Source of the DNA: Hexactinellida sp. DTS-2022 | Lineage: Eukaryota; Porifera; Hexactinellida | NCBI GenBank assembly: GCA_028753945.1 | Contig: JAPNXP010000007.1 | Coordinates: forward strand, 4,526,001 to 4,590,000 | Reading direction: 5' to 3' | DNA length: 64,000 bases | Shown here: piece after piece, positions 23,311-35,653 of the stretch | Numbering within the stretch: the first letter of the stretch is position 1 | Layout: each line of letters begins with the position of its first letter | Notes under the pieces: generated by a model | What the model was told of the DNA's origin: nothing | Database searches by the model: none | Seen by the model: the letters and a program-made list of their open reading frames with translations, nothing else | Program-made: the position numbers and the translations under genes

Positions 23311-24465
23311 TCTATCTATCTATCTCTATCTCTATATTAAAAGCGCAATTGTTGTGTGTTTGTTTGTTTGTTTGTTTGTGTGTTTGTCCAGAATTGATTG
23401 AAAAGACTACGAGTCCTAGAAAGCTGAAAATTTGTATACAGGGGTAATTTTATACTGCGACAACGATCTATTGGTTTTTGAAGAGAAATATTCACATTTG
23501 AAGGTGACAAAATATGTTAGCCAATTAAATTCGAGGGTTTGTAAGTATGGATTAGCAGATATCATCAATTAGTATAAATAGATTGTGCATAATAGAAATA
23601 TTTTCTGAGGCTCCAATTTGATTGATTGAAAATAAATTCATTTAACCAATCAATCATTTGTCTATTCTATTGCCTGTTTTTCTTTTAGATTATTTTGATT
23701 CGAGCTTTCTTATCGTGCAACTAAAATTTATTGAGCTATTAAAACTCATTATTAATGTGATTGCTTTTGGGGAGGGAAAGGCCGCGAAGCGGCCGTTAAT
23801 TGTATCGCGTAGTGCCTAACACGAACGAACAAAAGTCGCGAAGCGACTTTCGTGAGAGAGTGATCCGTCGCGAAGCGACCGAGACCGAAGGGCTCGTATT
23901 AAAAGAGGAATTGTTGTTTGTGTGTGTGTGTGTTTGTCCAGAATTGATTGGAAAGACTACGAGTCCCAGAAAGCTGAAAATTTGTATACATGGGTAATTT
24001 TGTACTGCGACAACGATCTATTGGTTTTTGAAGAGAAATATTCACATTTAAAGGTGACAAAATATGTTAGCCAATTAAATTCGAGGGTTTGTTAGTATGG
24101 ATTACTAACTTATTCAATTAGTATAAATAGATTGTGCATAATAGAAATATATTCTGAGGCTCCAATTTGATTGATTGAAAATAAATTCATTTAACCAATC
24201 AATCATTAGTCTATTCTATTGCCTGTTTTTCTTTTAGTATCATTTTGATTAGAGCTTTCTTATCGTGCAACTGAAATTTATTGAGCTATTAAAGCTCATT
24301 ATTAATATGATTGCTTTTGGGGAGGGAAAGGCCGCGAAGCGGCCGTTAATTGTATCGCGTAGTGCCTAATACGAACGAACAAAATTCGCTTCGCGACTTT
24401 TGTGAGAGAGTGATCCGTCGCGAAGCGACCGAGACCGAAGGGCTCGTATATAAAAAGAGGAATTG

Positions 24466-24594
24466 TTGTTTGTTTGTTTGTGTGTTTGTGTGTTTGTGTG
24501 TTTGTGTGTGTTGTGTGTTTGTGTGTTTGTGTGTTTGTGTGTTTGTGTGTTTGTGTGTTTGTGTGTTTGTGTGTTTGTGTGTTTGTGTTTGTCC
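24466..24594 (+). repeat. (TTTGTGTG)n microsatellite
   Basis: About fifteen copies of TTTGTGTG inside the third Helitron-like unit. Its length differs greatly from neighbouring units (25123-25151, 23913-23935), so it is hypervariable. The Cys/Val-rich frames across it are not genes. Confidence 0.95.
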
Positions 24595-25685
24595 AGAATT
24601 GATTGGAAAGACTACGAGTCCCAGAAAGCTGAAAATTTGTATACAGGGGTAATTTTGTACTGCGACAACGATCTATTGGTTTTTGAAGAGAAATATTCAC
24701 ATTTGAAGGTGACAAAATATGTTAGCCAATTAAATTCGAGGGTTTGTTAGTATGGATTAGCAGATTTCATCAATTAGTATAAATAGATTGTGCTTAATAG
24801 AAATATTTTTTGAGGCTGCAATTTGATTGATTGAAAATAAATTCATTTAACCAATCAATCATTTGTCTATTCTATTGCCTGTTTTTCTTTAGTATTATTT
24901 TGATTCGAGCTTTCTTATCGTGCAACTGTAATTTATTGAGCTACTAAAACTCATTATTAATGTGATTGCTTTTTGGGGAGGGAAAGGCCGCGAAGCGGCC
25001 GTTAATTGTATCGCGTAGTGCCTAACACGAACGAACAAAAGTCGCGAAGCGACTTTTGTGAGAGAGTGATCCGTCGCGAAGCGACCGAGACCGAAGGGCT
25101 CGTATATAAAAAGAGGAATTGTTGTGTGTTTGTGTGTTTGTTTGTTTGTTTGTCCAGAATTAATTGGAAAGATTAAGAGTCCCAGAAAGCTGAAAATTTG
25201 TATACAGGGGTAATTTTGTATTGCGACAACGATCTATTGGTTTTTGAAGAGAAATATTCACATTTGAAGGTGACAAAATATGTTGGCCAATTAAATTCGA
25301 GGGTTTGTTAGTATGAATTAGCTAACTTATTCAATTAGTATAAATAGCCTGTGCCTAATAGAAATATTTTCTGAGGCTCCAATTTGATTGATTGAAAATA
25401 AATTCATTTAACCAATCAATCATTTGTCTATTCTATTGCCTGTTTTTCTTTTAGTATTATTTTGATTCGAGCTTTCTTATCGTGCAACTGAAATTTATTG
25501 AGCTATTAAAGCTCATTATTAATGTGATTGCTTTGGGGAGGGAAAGGCCACGAAGCGGCTGTTAATTGTATCGCGTAGTGCCTAACAACACGAACGAATA
25601 AAAGTCGCCAAGCGACTTTTGTGAGAGATTGATCCGTCGCGAAGCGACCGAGACCGAAGGGCTCGTATATTAAAAGCGGAATTGT

Positions 25686-25686
<1 letters not shown>

Positions 25687-25758
<72 letters not shown>
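25687..25758 (+). repeat. (GT)n microsatellite
   Basis: About 35 tandem GT dinucleotides at the same position in the next Helitron-like unit. Confidence 0.95.
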
Positions 25759-25761
<3 letters not shown>

Positions 25762-27271
25762 TCCAGAATTGATTGGAAAGACTACGAGTCCCAGAAAGCT
25801 TAAAATTTATATCTTAAGGTACTTTTGTACTGCGACATCGATCTATTGGTTTTTGAAACAAAATAACGGGAGGAGACAAAATATGGGCACTTATTTGGGA
25901 ATAACTCTTTCAGTTCTTATCCGATTCACCCACAATTTTAGATGGCGAGACAACATGAAATGAGACACACGTAATCCGATTTATGGGTTTATGACGTCAC
26001 GTGGAATTTATTATTATTATTATTATTATTGCTTTAAATTCATTGCACATATTCACATATTAAATTCACTGCACATATTGAGGTTTGGTTATTACCTGCT
26101 GTCTCCACCTGCATGTATACAGTTTAGTTAGTTCTATTAGTGATTTATTAATAGCATACAGAAGTGCATAAGTTTAGATATTTAGATTTGAATAAGTGTT
26201 TATATAAATTCCTATTTGACTAGATAAATCTTTTCTCTATTCTGTTTTACCTCACGGTGGGTAAGGCCGCAAAGCGGCCGTTATTTGTATTACATAGTGT
26301 CTACCACGAACGAACAAAGGTCGCGAAGCGGCCTTTGTGAGAGAGTGATCCGTCGCGAAGCGACCGAGACCGAAGGGCTCGTATATTAAAAGCGGAATTG
26401 TTGTGTGTTTGTGTGTCCGTAATTGATTGGAAAGACTACGAGTCCCAGAAAGCTGAAAATTGGCATGCAGGGGTAATTTTACACGCTGACAACGATCTAT
26501 TGGTTTTCTAAGCGAAATAACGGGATTATGACGTCATAAACGCACATATTTGGGGATAACTCATTCAGTTTTTATTCGATTCGCCCACAATTTTAGATGA
26601 CAACACAACATACAATGAGACACACGTATACCGATTTATGGGAATGTGACGTCACGTAGGAACTAATTTGGATTCAGCTCTTACACTTTTGGTTCAATCG
26701 ACAAATAATTTTGTCACATTATAAAACAGAATGTATTGCATGTCCCTATAAATTTTTATAATTTTCGCATTTAATCTGAGCCAGGCAATAACAAAAATGT
26801 AACCTCCAATTGCTGCATCATTGCACATACTGAGGTTTGATGATTTAATCTTCACCTACAATATTTCCGAAATTGCATACTTGATTAATCCAGTTTGGCT
26901 TCCATCAGTTTATTCTATTCGTGATGTATTTAGCTTACGTCAATCACATAAGTTATATTACTAGCAATCTGATTTGTTTGGTCAACAAGAATGCGCTTAG
27001 AGTCTAAAATGCATTGTTTATTTATTACACCTATATTGGCTTCTATAATAAGACTATCAATAGAACATAGGATTTCTACTAGAAATGAATTAAGTTAAGT
27101 AATCTAAGATTTTGGTTCTGCTTAATTAACGATGAGATTTATTATGTTAATTATTCCTATCAATTAAATTAAATAATTCACTAACCCAGCTCCTGCAAAA
27201 TAAATAGTTTATGGAGGGATGTATAAATGTTTATTACTATTAAATCAAATGTTTTGCAACCCTGAATGTAC

Positions 27272-27352
27272 CTCTGCATAATAATGGTTTAATGGTGAGA
27301 ATAAGACCGCGTAGCGGTCTTATTCTCATCTTTAAACCATTATTATGCAGAG
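27272..27352. repeat. 81-bp near-perfect palindrome
   Basis: Arms CTCTGCATAATAATGG and CCATTATTATGCAGAG enclose GAGAATAAGACCGC and GCGGTCTTATTCTC, with centre GACCGCGTAGCGGTC. The stem is about 38 bp with almost no loop. It sits within the last Helitron-like unit. Confidence 0.9.
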
Positions 27353-27745
27353 ATTAAATCCAGAGTTGGTAAATTACTTTGCAATTTACTGAAATTAATT
27401 AATTGCGTATAATTTACCAACACAGGTCTCAATTTATTTGAGCTAACAAGCTAACGTTTTAATATAGCTGAACGAGCTACCCTTAAGAATTATTGAGCTA
27501 TTAATTAACTAATAATTGTTAACTAATGAGCAATGAGAATAACTTACAAACATAATTTCCCAAAACAAATTACAGTAACTAATCAAAACCAAAAATGAAT
27601 TTTAGGCACGGACACAGGTGAACTCATTATTAATATTATTGCTTTTGGGGAGGGAAAGGCCGCGAAGCGGCCGTTAATTGCATTGCGTAGTGCTTAACAC
27701 GAACGAACAAAAGTCGCGAAGCGACCGAGACCGAAGGGCTCGTAT

Positions 27746-28689
27746 TATCTGAAAGCAGCATTTGGCAGTAACATTATAGTACTTACATTCTTAAACTAAT
27801 AATTGAGGCGCGAAGCGCCGAATCGTCGCAAAGCGACCGAAGTCGAAGAGCTCCTATTATTAAAAGATATTTTTGTGTGTTACTGCATTTATAATTGAGT
27901 TAGAGACTAACTTCCAATACTTAGAATACGTAAACAAGTATGTATGTTAATCATGAATTTGGCTACACAAATGTCTAAATACGAATATTTGTTGTTGTTT
28001 ACATAATAGTTAAACAATTTAATGAAATTCAAATCAACCTAGGGTCTAGCTTCCATCGGGTAAAATTAGTAAGTGAATATACTTGTATATACTAAATTTT
28101 TATATTAAAATTTTTAGTACATGGACTGTCGAGACTTGGTTAAACTGAAATTTAAGTTTAAGCAATACTTTTGTTCTTTTCCTCATGAGTTGTTTACATA
28201 ATCATTTGAGATTTATCAATTTGACAATACGTATATTCTTCTATATTGTGATTTGTTTATTATAATAACTTTCTACTGTACTATGAACAGTCTTTTTTTA
28301 AAGGATTTGCTTAGAGGGCCCTACCAACAATTAGAGGCCCTCACTCCAACAATTAGAGGCCCTCACTCTACATTTCATGATATTGAGTACTTAGCACGTT
28401 AAAAATTAGAGGCCCATTGAGAAAAATTAGAAGCCCATTTTGGGCCTCTAATTTGCCTTAAAAAAAACACTGACTATGAAGTAATGTGGCTAATTAGAGG
28501 ACAATAGTATGTGTATATGTTATGTCGATTTTGTCAAATAGTCGATTTTACAAAATCAACATCCAAAATGTCGATTTTGTAAAATCCTATACCGGAGCCT
28601 TGGCGCTCACGCTGCATGAGACAGGGTGTAACTCATTTGGTAAAAGGCGAATTTATCTTCTTTGTTCATCCTAGAATAGAGGAGGACAT
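27746..28689. other. Intergenic region upstream of NHL gene 1
   Basis: Another Helitron-like hairpin end at about 27805-27865 (GGCGCGAAGCGCC, TCGCAAAGCGA, GAAGAGCTCCTATTATTAAAAG). At 28311-28460 there are short repeats of AATTAGAGGCCC in both orientations, and at 28525-28590 repeats of GTCGATTTTGTAAAATC. A possible acceptor ATCCTAG lies at about 28667-28673, before the NHL start codon. Confidence 0.5.
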
Positions 28690-29958
28690 ATGAGACCTCT
28701 GATTCTGTGTGAGAGAGACTTATTGCCCGGTGGATTAACTCGTCAGGAGTACAACTCAAAAATGAACAGAATTGACATGGAGCTAGAATTAGCTACTGAC
28801 AAGTTGGGGACAAGAGATGCATTTGAAAGTATGCAACTGAAATGGCTTAGAGACTTTTTTGAGGATATCGAGTTTAATATTAATTTTGCATTCACAGAAC
28901 TCCCTCTCTTATACAGAGATGGGAAGTCACTGGAATACCTTGTAAACAAGAATCAAGATGACGATTTGTTGAAGGAAATTTATGACCTTCTTTTGAGAAC
29001 AAATCGCCATTTATATAACAACAGAATCAACATTCCATCTGTTGCTATAAGATATGATAACGAACCAATACTCGTAGCTCCACCTAAATCAGAAAGATAC
29101 CTACCTATTGCATCTGGCGTAGACAGAGGGGCAACTGAAGGGTACGAATTAGTCACTCCAGCTTCTGTCGTTGTATATAAAAAATCTGTATTTGTTGCAG
29201 ACAAATATGGACATCTGATCACATGTTATAGGGATAGTGACCTAGCAGCAATTGGCTCAAATCATCAAAAAACAGCTGATACTCCTGTTTCCCTTTCTTT
29301 TTTCAGAAACTTCATATACGTTTGCTATACCAACGAATTAGTGCAATTTGTATTATCACGGGATGATCTATTGAAATTTGCAAACATAGACTTCAAAGAT
29401 TCAATTGAATTCCCACAAGTCTGCTGTACTGCTACTAATGAAAATTGTTTGTTTGTTGGAACTCTCAAGCCAAGCCTCATCATCATATACACAGACAACC
29501 TTCGGATACAAAAAGAGTATGCATTGAATCCCATACTCTACAATAGCAAGGAGCACAGGTATCCATGGTTACAGGATATGAAAGCTAAGAGTAATACCAT
29601 TATCTGTCTCTTCACAGGATCTCCCTCTCCTCTCCAAGAATTCTCAGTAAAAGGAGAACTCATTAGATCCATACTAACAGAAGATAAGATAGTGGGAGCT
29701 TATCATTTTAACTTGTTTAAGAATCCTATTACTGCAAAATGGAGGATCTACATAACAGATTTTTGGGACAGTGCTATAAAGGTATTTGACATGGAAGGGA
29801 AATTCATTGCAAGATTTTCAGAAAAGGGATTTGAGTTAGGACAGATCTTCCATCCGACTGGAATATTCGTAGAAGAATCAGGAAAAATAAAAAAAATAAA
29901 AAAATCCAAAATTGCAGCCTGTGTCGACAGCATGTTCCATTGGAGGCACTATCAATAG
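28690..29958 (+). CDS. NHL-propeller protein 1, 3' end replaced by a repeat
   Basis: A 422-codon frame. The first about 110 residues are charged and helical (probable coiled coil). From about 150 it reads as beta-propeller blades of the NHL type: SVVVYKKSVFVADKYGHLIT, WRIYITDFWDSAIKVFDMEG and GFELGQIFHPTGIFVEESGK. There is no RING or B-box. NHL propellers bind proteins or RNA, often in TRIM-NHL regulators. From about residue 399 the frame runs into hairpin H copy 9 (KIAACVDSMFHWRHYQ is repeat-derived), so the last blade is lost and the natural stop is gone. The start ATG follows GAGGACAT. It is either a truncated gene or a pseudogene. Confidence 0.8.
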   Translation: MRPLILCERDLLPGGLTRQEYNSKMNRIDMELELATDKLGTRDAFESMQLKWLRDFFEDIEFNINFAFTELPLLYRDGKSLEYLVNKNQDDDLLKEIYDLLLRTNRHLYNNRINIPSVAIRYDNEPILVAPPKSERYLPIASGVDRGATEGYELVTPASVVVYKKSVFVADKYGHLITCYRDSDLAAIGSNHQKTADTPVSLSFFRNFIYVCYTNELVQFVLSRDDLLKFANIDFKDSIEFPQVCCTATNENCLFVGTLKPSLIIIYTDNLRIQKEYALNPILYNSKEHRYPWLQDMKAKSNTIICLFTGSPSPLQEFSVKGELIRSILTEDKIVGAYHFNLFKNPITAKWRIYITDFWDSAIKVFDMEGKFIARFSEKGFELGQIFHPTGIFVEESGKIKKIKKSKIAACVDSMFHWRHYQ

Positions 29959-30025
29959 ACCACCACCAAAATATAGTGCCACCAAAGGAACATGCGTCGG
30001 CACAGCTGCAATTTTGGATTTTTTT
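29900..30025. repeat. H hairpin, copy 9 (inverted, inside NHL gene 1)
   Basis: Orientation opposite to most copies: GCAGCCTGTGTCGACAGC left, GCACAGCTGCAATTTTGG right. The module segment CTCCGTAGACGGTGCCCTGG follows on its right, confirming inversion. Confidence 0.88.
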
Positions 30026-30818
30026 ATTTTTATTTTTTTCTCCGTAGACGGTGCCCTGGTCACACCTTTATACATAGAGAGCTGAAACTTGGCATGTAGG
30101 TGCGGAGTGCCCTTTTAATTTGCACCTGGGGTTACGATTTATGATCAAATAATTTTAACACCTATTTAATCCAATTATGGCTTAGCCAATTAAATTCGAG
30201 GGTTGTCCCAGGATGGATTAGCAGCTAGCATCCAATTAGTATAAAAGGATTTTCTATCAATTGTTAGTGTGCATATAGAATACCTAACCGAGGCTGTAAT
30301 TTAATTGGTCGAGAGTAAGAAGTCTTTAATTCACTGCACATATTGAGGTTTAGTCACTACCTGCATGACTCCACCTGCATCATTTCAGTTTAGCTAATTT
30401 GATTTAACACTTTCAATTGAACTGAAGTGTTAGTAAACAAAGGAAACTTGCAAGTCAATTGTGGCACAAACGAAGCCCAATTTGAAAATTCGTGCACTGT
30501 GAAAAGGTGTAGAATTTAATTCTCTATCGAATGCATATAAATTTAATTTTCGGGTACTATTTATTGTTCCTGTTTCAATATTAAACAGGTGCAAAAATGT
30601 GTATAAACAAATGTGATAAAAAATCGTGACCCCAGGTGCACATCTGTAACCAATGAGACACATATTCTGAAAATTTTGGTTCTTAGTTAATAAAACTCTG
30701 GTCAGTAGAGAGGCTACGGACCAATAATAGAAAGAAGCATGAAATTTATCAAACGTTCCTTTGTCCCGTAACAAATTGATAAATGGGTGTAAACACCATT
30801 TGACGTTCATGACATGGC

Positions 30819-30947
30819 GAAAAAAATCCAAAATTGCAGCTGTGCCGACGCATGTTCCTTTGGTGGCACTATATTTTGGTGGTGGTCTATTGATAGTGCC
30901 TCCAATGGAACATGCTGTCGACACAGGCTGCAATTTTGGATTTTTTT
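30819..30947. repeat. H hairpin, copy 10
   Basis: Left arm GCAGCTGTGCCGACGC, right arm GTCGACACAGGCTGC. Both flanks carry a further inverted repeat of about 60 bp (ATGAAATTTATCAAACGTTC ... GAACGTTTGATAAATTTCAT), so the total fold-back is about 300 bp (30737-31030). Confidence 0.88.
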
Positions 30948-31039
30948 CGCCATGTCATGAACGTCAAATGGTGTTTACACCCATTTATCAATTTGTTACG
31001 GGACAAAGGAACGTTTGATAAATTTCATGCTTCTTTCTA

Positions 31040-31859
31040 TCTTAAGCCATCTTGAGTTTAAGTTTATATTTCCATTATAAATGCGTTATTAACCCCCCCT
31101 TACACTCTAATACATTTCGGGCACCAAGCACACACATAGACAAATATTTATACAAATAGATATTCCATCTCATTAATCCATTGTTTGAATATCAGAAATC
31201 GTTCTGAAATTGAATAACTGTTGAGTGAAATTGAATTTTCATATAGGAGAAAACTTTAAAACAACTATGTATTAGAAATCGATTTATATAGTAGCATCTA
31301 TTGAATCAAATTGAATTATTCATATACTTAAATAGAATACTTTATTGTAACTATGATATCAGAAATCGATTTGTATAGTAATAGTTATTGAATGTAAATT
31401 AATTATTCATATATACTAGAATTCTTTTTTGTAATTATGATATCAACAATAACTTGAATAGAAATAACACTGAATCTAATTGAATTATTCATAACTAGTA
31501 GATTTTCATCGAAACCACGAAATGATTGCATAATTGAATATTAATGATCTTAAGATTTTAGAAAGTTAAGGGTGAATTGTGGCAACTTTGAGCCTAATTA
31601 TCAGGAAAATGAAAACGAATTTTAAAAATCGTGAAGAGCTATCAGCTCCAAAATACTTTTCTGAAGCTAATGATTAAAAAAATATTTTGTTATTGCATTT
31701 ATTTTCCTATGGGACAAAAAAGTCCCGTTAACAATTTTTCCAAATTGAAATTAATAAATCGTGACCCCAGGTGCACATCTGTAACCCATGAGACATCTAT
31801 CCTGAAAATTTGGGCTCTTAGTTGATAAAACTCTGTTCTGTGGAGAGGATACGGAAGGA
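31040..31859. repeat. Family C flank module, copy 2
   Basis: Same block as 11162-12197 without the MITE. Ends in CGTGACCCCAGGTGCACATC...GAGGATACGGAAGGAT. Confidence 0.75.
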
Positions 31860-31983
31860 TAAAAATCCAAAATTGCAGCCTGTGCCGACGCATGTTCCTT
31901 TGGTGGCACTATATTTTGGTGGTGGTTGATAGTGCCTCCAATGGAACATGCTGTAGACACAGGCTGCAATTTTGGATTTTTTT
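31860..31983. repeat. H hairpin, copy 11
   Basis: Shortened loop (GGTGGTGGTTGATAG). The right arm has CTGTAGACACAGGCTGC. The stem is otherwise standard. Confidence 0.85.
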
Positions 31984-32094
31984 CGCCATGTCATGAACTT
32001 CACATGGTGTTTACAACCATTTATCAATTTGTTACGGGACAAAGGAACGTTTGATAAATTTCATGCTTCTTTCTATCTTAAACCATCTTGAGTT

Positions 32095-33102
32095 TAAGTT
32101 TATATTTGCATTATAAATGCGTTTTAGACCCCCTATCACTCTAATACAATTCGGGCACCAAACAAGCACACAAACGAATAGTAATAAACTAGAAATTCCA
32201 TCTCAATAATCCATTGTTTATATATCAGTTATCGTTTTGAAATTGAAATCAGCATACTTGTTTACTTAGAATGACATATGGGATTAAGTTTATATTCCCA
32301 TTATAAATGCGTTATAAATCCCCCCTTACACTCTAATACATTTCGGGCACCAAGACAACATAGACAAATATTTATACAAATAGATATTCCATCTCATTAA
32401 TCCGTTTGTTTGAATATCAGAAATCGTTCTGAAATTGAATAACTGTTGAGTGAAATTGAATTTTCATATAGGAGAAAACTTTAATACAATTATTGTATTA
32501 GAAATCGATTTATATAGTAGCAGCTATTGAATCAAATTGAATTATTCATATAAATAGAATACTTTATTGTAACTATGATATCAGAAATTGATTTGTATAG
32601 TAATAGCTATTGATTGTAAATTAATTATTCATATATACTAGAATTCTTTATTGTAAATATGATATCAGCAATAATTTGAATCGAAATAACACTGAATCTA
32701 TTGAATTATTCATAAATAGTAGTTCTTCATCGAAACCACGAAATATTTGCATAATTGAATATTAATGAATTTACTATTTTAGAAAGTTATGGGTGAATTG
32801 CGGCAACTTTGAGCCTAATTTTCAGGAAAATGAGGACAGATTAAAAAATCGTGAAGAGCTATCAGTTGCAGAATACTTTTCTGATACTAATGATTCTAAA
32901 AATTTTTCTTGTTATTGCATTTATTTTCTTATGGGACAAAAAAAGCTAAAAGTCCCGTTAAAAATTTTCCCAAGTCAAAATTAATAAATCGTGACCCCAG
33001 GTGCACATCTATAACCCATGAGACACCTATCCTGAAAGTTTCAGTTCTTAGTTAGTAAAACTCTGTTCAGTAGAGAGGATACGGAAGGATAATAATAATA
33101 AT
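32095..33102. repeat. Family C flank module, copy 3 (holds MITE empty site)
   Basis: Third copy of the 1-kb block. At about 32263-32278 it has CAGCATACTTGTTTAC, the uninterrupted target of the pogo-like MITE found at 10995. No gene seen. Confidence 0.75.
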
Positions 33103-33232
33103 AAAAAAATCCAAAATTGCAGCCTGTGCCGACGCATGTTCCTTTGGTGGCACTATATTTTGGTGGTGGTTTATTGATAGTGCCTCCAAAGGAACATGCT
33201 GTCGGCACAAGCTGCAATTTTGGATTTCTTTT
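33103..33232. repeat. H hairpin, copy 12
   Basis: Follows GATACGGAAGGATAATAATA. The right arm has GGCACAAGCTGC (one mismatch) and GGATTTCTTTTCGCC. Confidence 0.85.
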
Positions 33233-34321
33233 CGCCTAGTCATCATCACTATGAAGGTGTTAAATTATTTCAAAAAGGTGTTACACAAGGCATCGACCCT
33301 TAGAGTGGTGGAAGTTTCCATTTAGTTCACATATTTTTAGAGATATTCAAGTTTGAGTAGAATATAATAGCTGATGACTCAGCATTTTTTATGTGAGTGT
33401 TGGGTCATCACCCAACATCAACTAACCCATTTTAAAAATCGAATTAACAAAATTGTAAAAATACATTTTTTTGACGATGTCATCATCACCTCAAGGTGTC
33501 AAGACCTACTTGTATAGGTGGTACGTGGCATAAGGACCAATTGATAAATTGAAAGTTTGTTTCTATCTTGTATCATCTCTGAGATTAATGAAATTTACCT
33601 AATTAGTATAAATATTTAATTAATAAATTAATAATTTAACACCAATATTATGTACAGCAAAATAAATAAAGTTCAATTATTTGCACTTATTATTAATTTA
33701 AATCGAATTTCACTATCATATTTGAATTCAGCGCACTCGATAACCCCACTAATCTATTTGGAACCATCTCTATAAGTTAAACACAGAGCGAATTAATTAG
33801 AATTAAATTTGTCATGTATCCATTGTGCAAGAATATTCTAAGCAGAAATAAATATAATCACATAATCTGTCGTTGTTATGGAATGTAGAATCTTAGTTTT
33901 CAATTATAAAATAGAAGCCTACTCGATCTCACAAGTTGAATCACTAGAATTATCGCAAGGTGAAACAATAGAATTAGATTTAACACTTTCAATTGATCTG
34001 AAGTGTTAGTAAACAAAGAAATTTCAACCCCCATTTATGGCATGAATTACCAATTTAAAAATTTGCATTTTTTCCCATCAGACGCAGAATTTTATCGTGA
34101 ATCCAATGGTCAAAAAAATTGTGGCTTTAATATAACATTTTTTGAGTTAAGAACCAAACAAATTTTGAAAGGTGTTAAAAATTTGTAAAAAATTTGTTAA
34201 TAAAAAATCTTAACCCCAGGTGCACATCTGTAACCCATGAGACACCCATCCTAAAAATTTGGGCTTCTAGTTAACTAAACTCTGTTGTGTGTAGAGGATA
34301 CGGACTAATAATAATAATAAT

Positions 34322-34451
34322 AAAAAATCCAAAATTGCAGCCTGTGCCGACGCATGTTCCTTTGGTGGCACTATATTTTGTTGGTGGTATATTGATAGTG
34401 CCTCCAATGGAACATGCTGTCGGCACAGCTGCAATTTTGGATTTTTTTTTT
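34322..34451. repeat. H hairpin, copy 13
   Basis: Left arm GCAGCCTGTGCC, right arm GGCACAGCTGC, so one side has lost two bases. The right arm has CCAATGGAACATG. Confidence 0.85.
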
Positions 34452-35525
34452 CCGCCATGTCATCATCACTATGAAGGTGTTAAATTATTTCAAAAAGGTG
34501 TTACAGAAGGCATCGACCCTTACAGTGGTGGAAGTTTCCATTTAGTTCACTTCATTTTAGAGATATTCAAGTTTGAGTAGAATATAATAGCTGATGACTC
34601 AGCATTTTTATGTGAGTGTTGGGTCATCACCCAACATCAACTAACCCATTTTAAATATCGAATTAGCAAAATTGTAAAACACATTTTTTTAACGATGTCA
34701 TCATCACCTCAAGGTGTCAAGATCCACTTGTATAGGTGGCACGTGCCATAAGGACCAATTGATAAATTGAAAGTTTGTTTCTATCTTCTATGATCTCTGA
34801 GATTTATGATATTTAATTAATTAGTATAAATAATTATTAATAATGTTTATAATTTAACACAATTTCAATGTCAACTTACAATTATTAAGTTAAATTATTT
34901 TGTCATAAATAATTAATTAATTAATTTGGCTATCACATTTAATTCCGCACGCTCGATAACCCCTAATAAACAAATTGGGAGCATCTATATACGTCATATA
35001 CTACTTAATTAATTATAATTAACTACGTCAGTATATTAACAGTGCAATAATATTCTCGCAGAAGTAAATATAATCACATAATCTGTCGTTGTTATGGAAT
35101 GTAGAATCTTAATTTTCAATTGGAAAATAGAAGCCTACTCGATCTCACAAGTTGAATCAATATAATAATAACGAGTTGAAACAATAGAATTAGATTTAAC
35201 ACTTTCAATTGAATTGAAGTGTTAGTAAACAAAGGAAACTTGCAACTCAATTGTGGCACAAACAAAGTACAATTTTAAAATTCGTGCACTGTGAAAAGGG
35301 GTAGAATTTAATTCTCTATCGTATGCAAATAAATTTAATTTTCGGGTACTATTTATTGTTCCTGTTTCAATATTAAACAGGTGCAAAAATGTGTCCAAAA
35401 AAATGTAATAAAAAATCGTGACCCCAGGTGCACATCTGTAACCCATGAGACACATATTCTGAAAATTTTGGCTCTTAGTAATTATAACTCTGTTCAGTAG
35501 AGAGGCTACGGACCAATAATAATAA

Positions 35526-35653
35526 TAAAATCCAAAATTGCAGCCTGTGCCGACGCATGTTCCTTTGGTGGCACTATATTTTGTTGGTTGTTTATTGATA
35601 GTGCCTCCAAAAGAACATGCTGTCGGCGCAGGCTGCAATTTTGGATTTTTTTT
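35526..35653. repeat. H hairpin, copy 14
   Basis: Standard stem with GCGCAGGCTGC on the right. The loop is the TTGTTGGTTGTTTATTG type. The right arm has CCAAAAGAACATG. Confidence 0.85.

Larger units (their letters stand above)
23317..27745 (+). mobile_element. Head-to-tail Helitron-like (rolling-circle) units
   Basis: Six joined units start near 23330, 23897, 24447, 25101, 25665 and 26381, with a last 3' end near 27745. Each begins TATAWWAAAAGMGSAATTGTTG and a GT-rich tract, then TTTGTCCAGAATTGATTGG, AACGATCTATTGGTTT and AT-rich DNA. Each ends in GGCCGCGAAGCGGCCG, GTCGCGAAGCGAC hairpins and GACCGAAGGGCTCGTAT. A GT-rich start, a hairpin near the 3' end, no inverted ends and head-to-tail joining are features of non-autonomous Helitron or Helentron elements. 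No Rep/helicase gene is present, and the terminal CTRR expected for classical Helitrons is not clear, so the class is inferred. Confidence 0.65.

Noticed and set aside
24350-25963. Cys/Val-rich frames such as VCVCVCVC
   Set aside because: Translations of GT microsatellites within the Helitron-like units.
28500-28700. tRNA gene suggested by a GTAACTCATTTGGTAAAAGG stretch
   Set aside because: No cloverleaf with matching acceptor and T arms could be formed.
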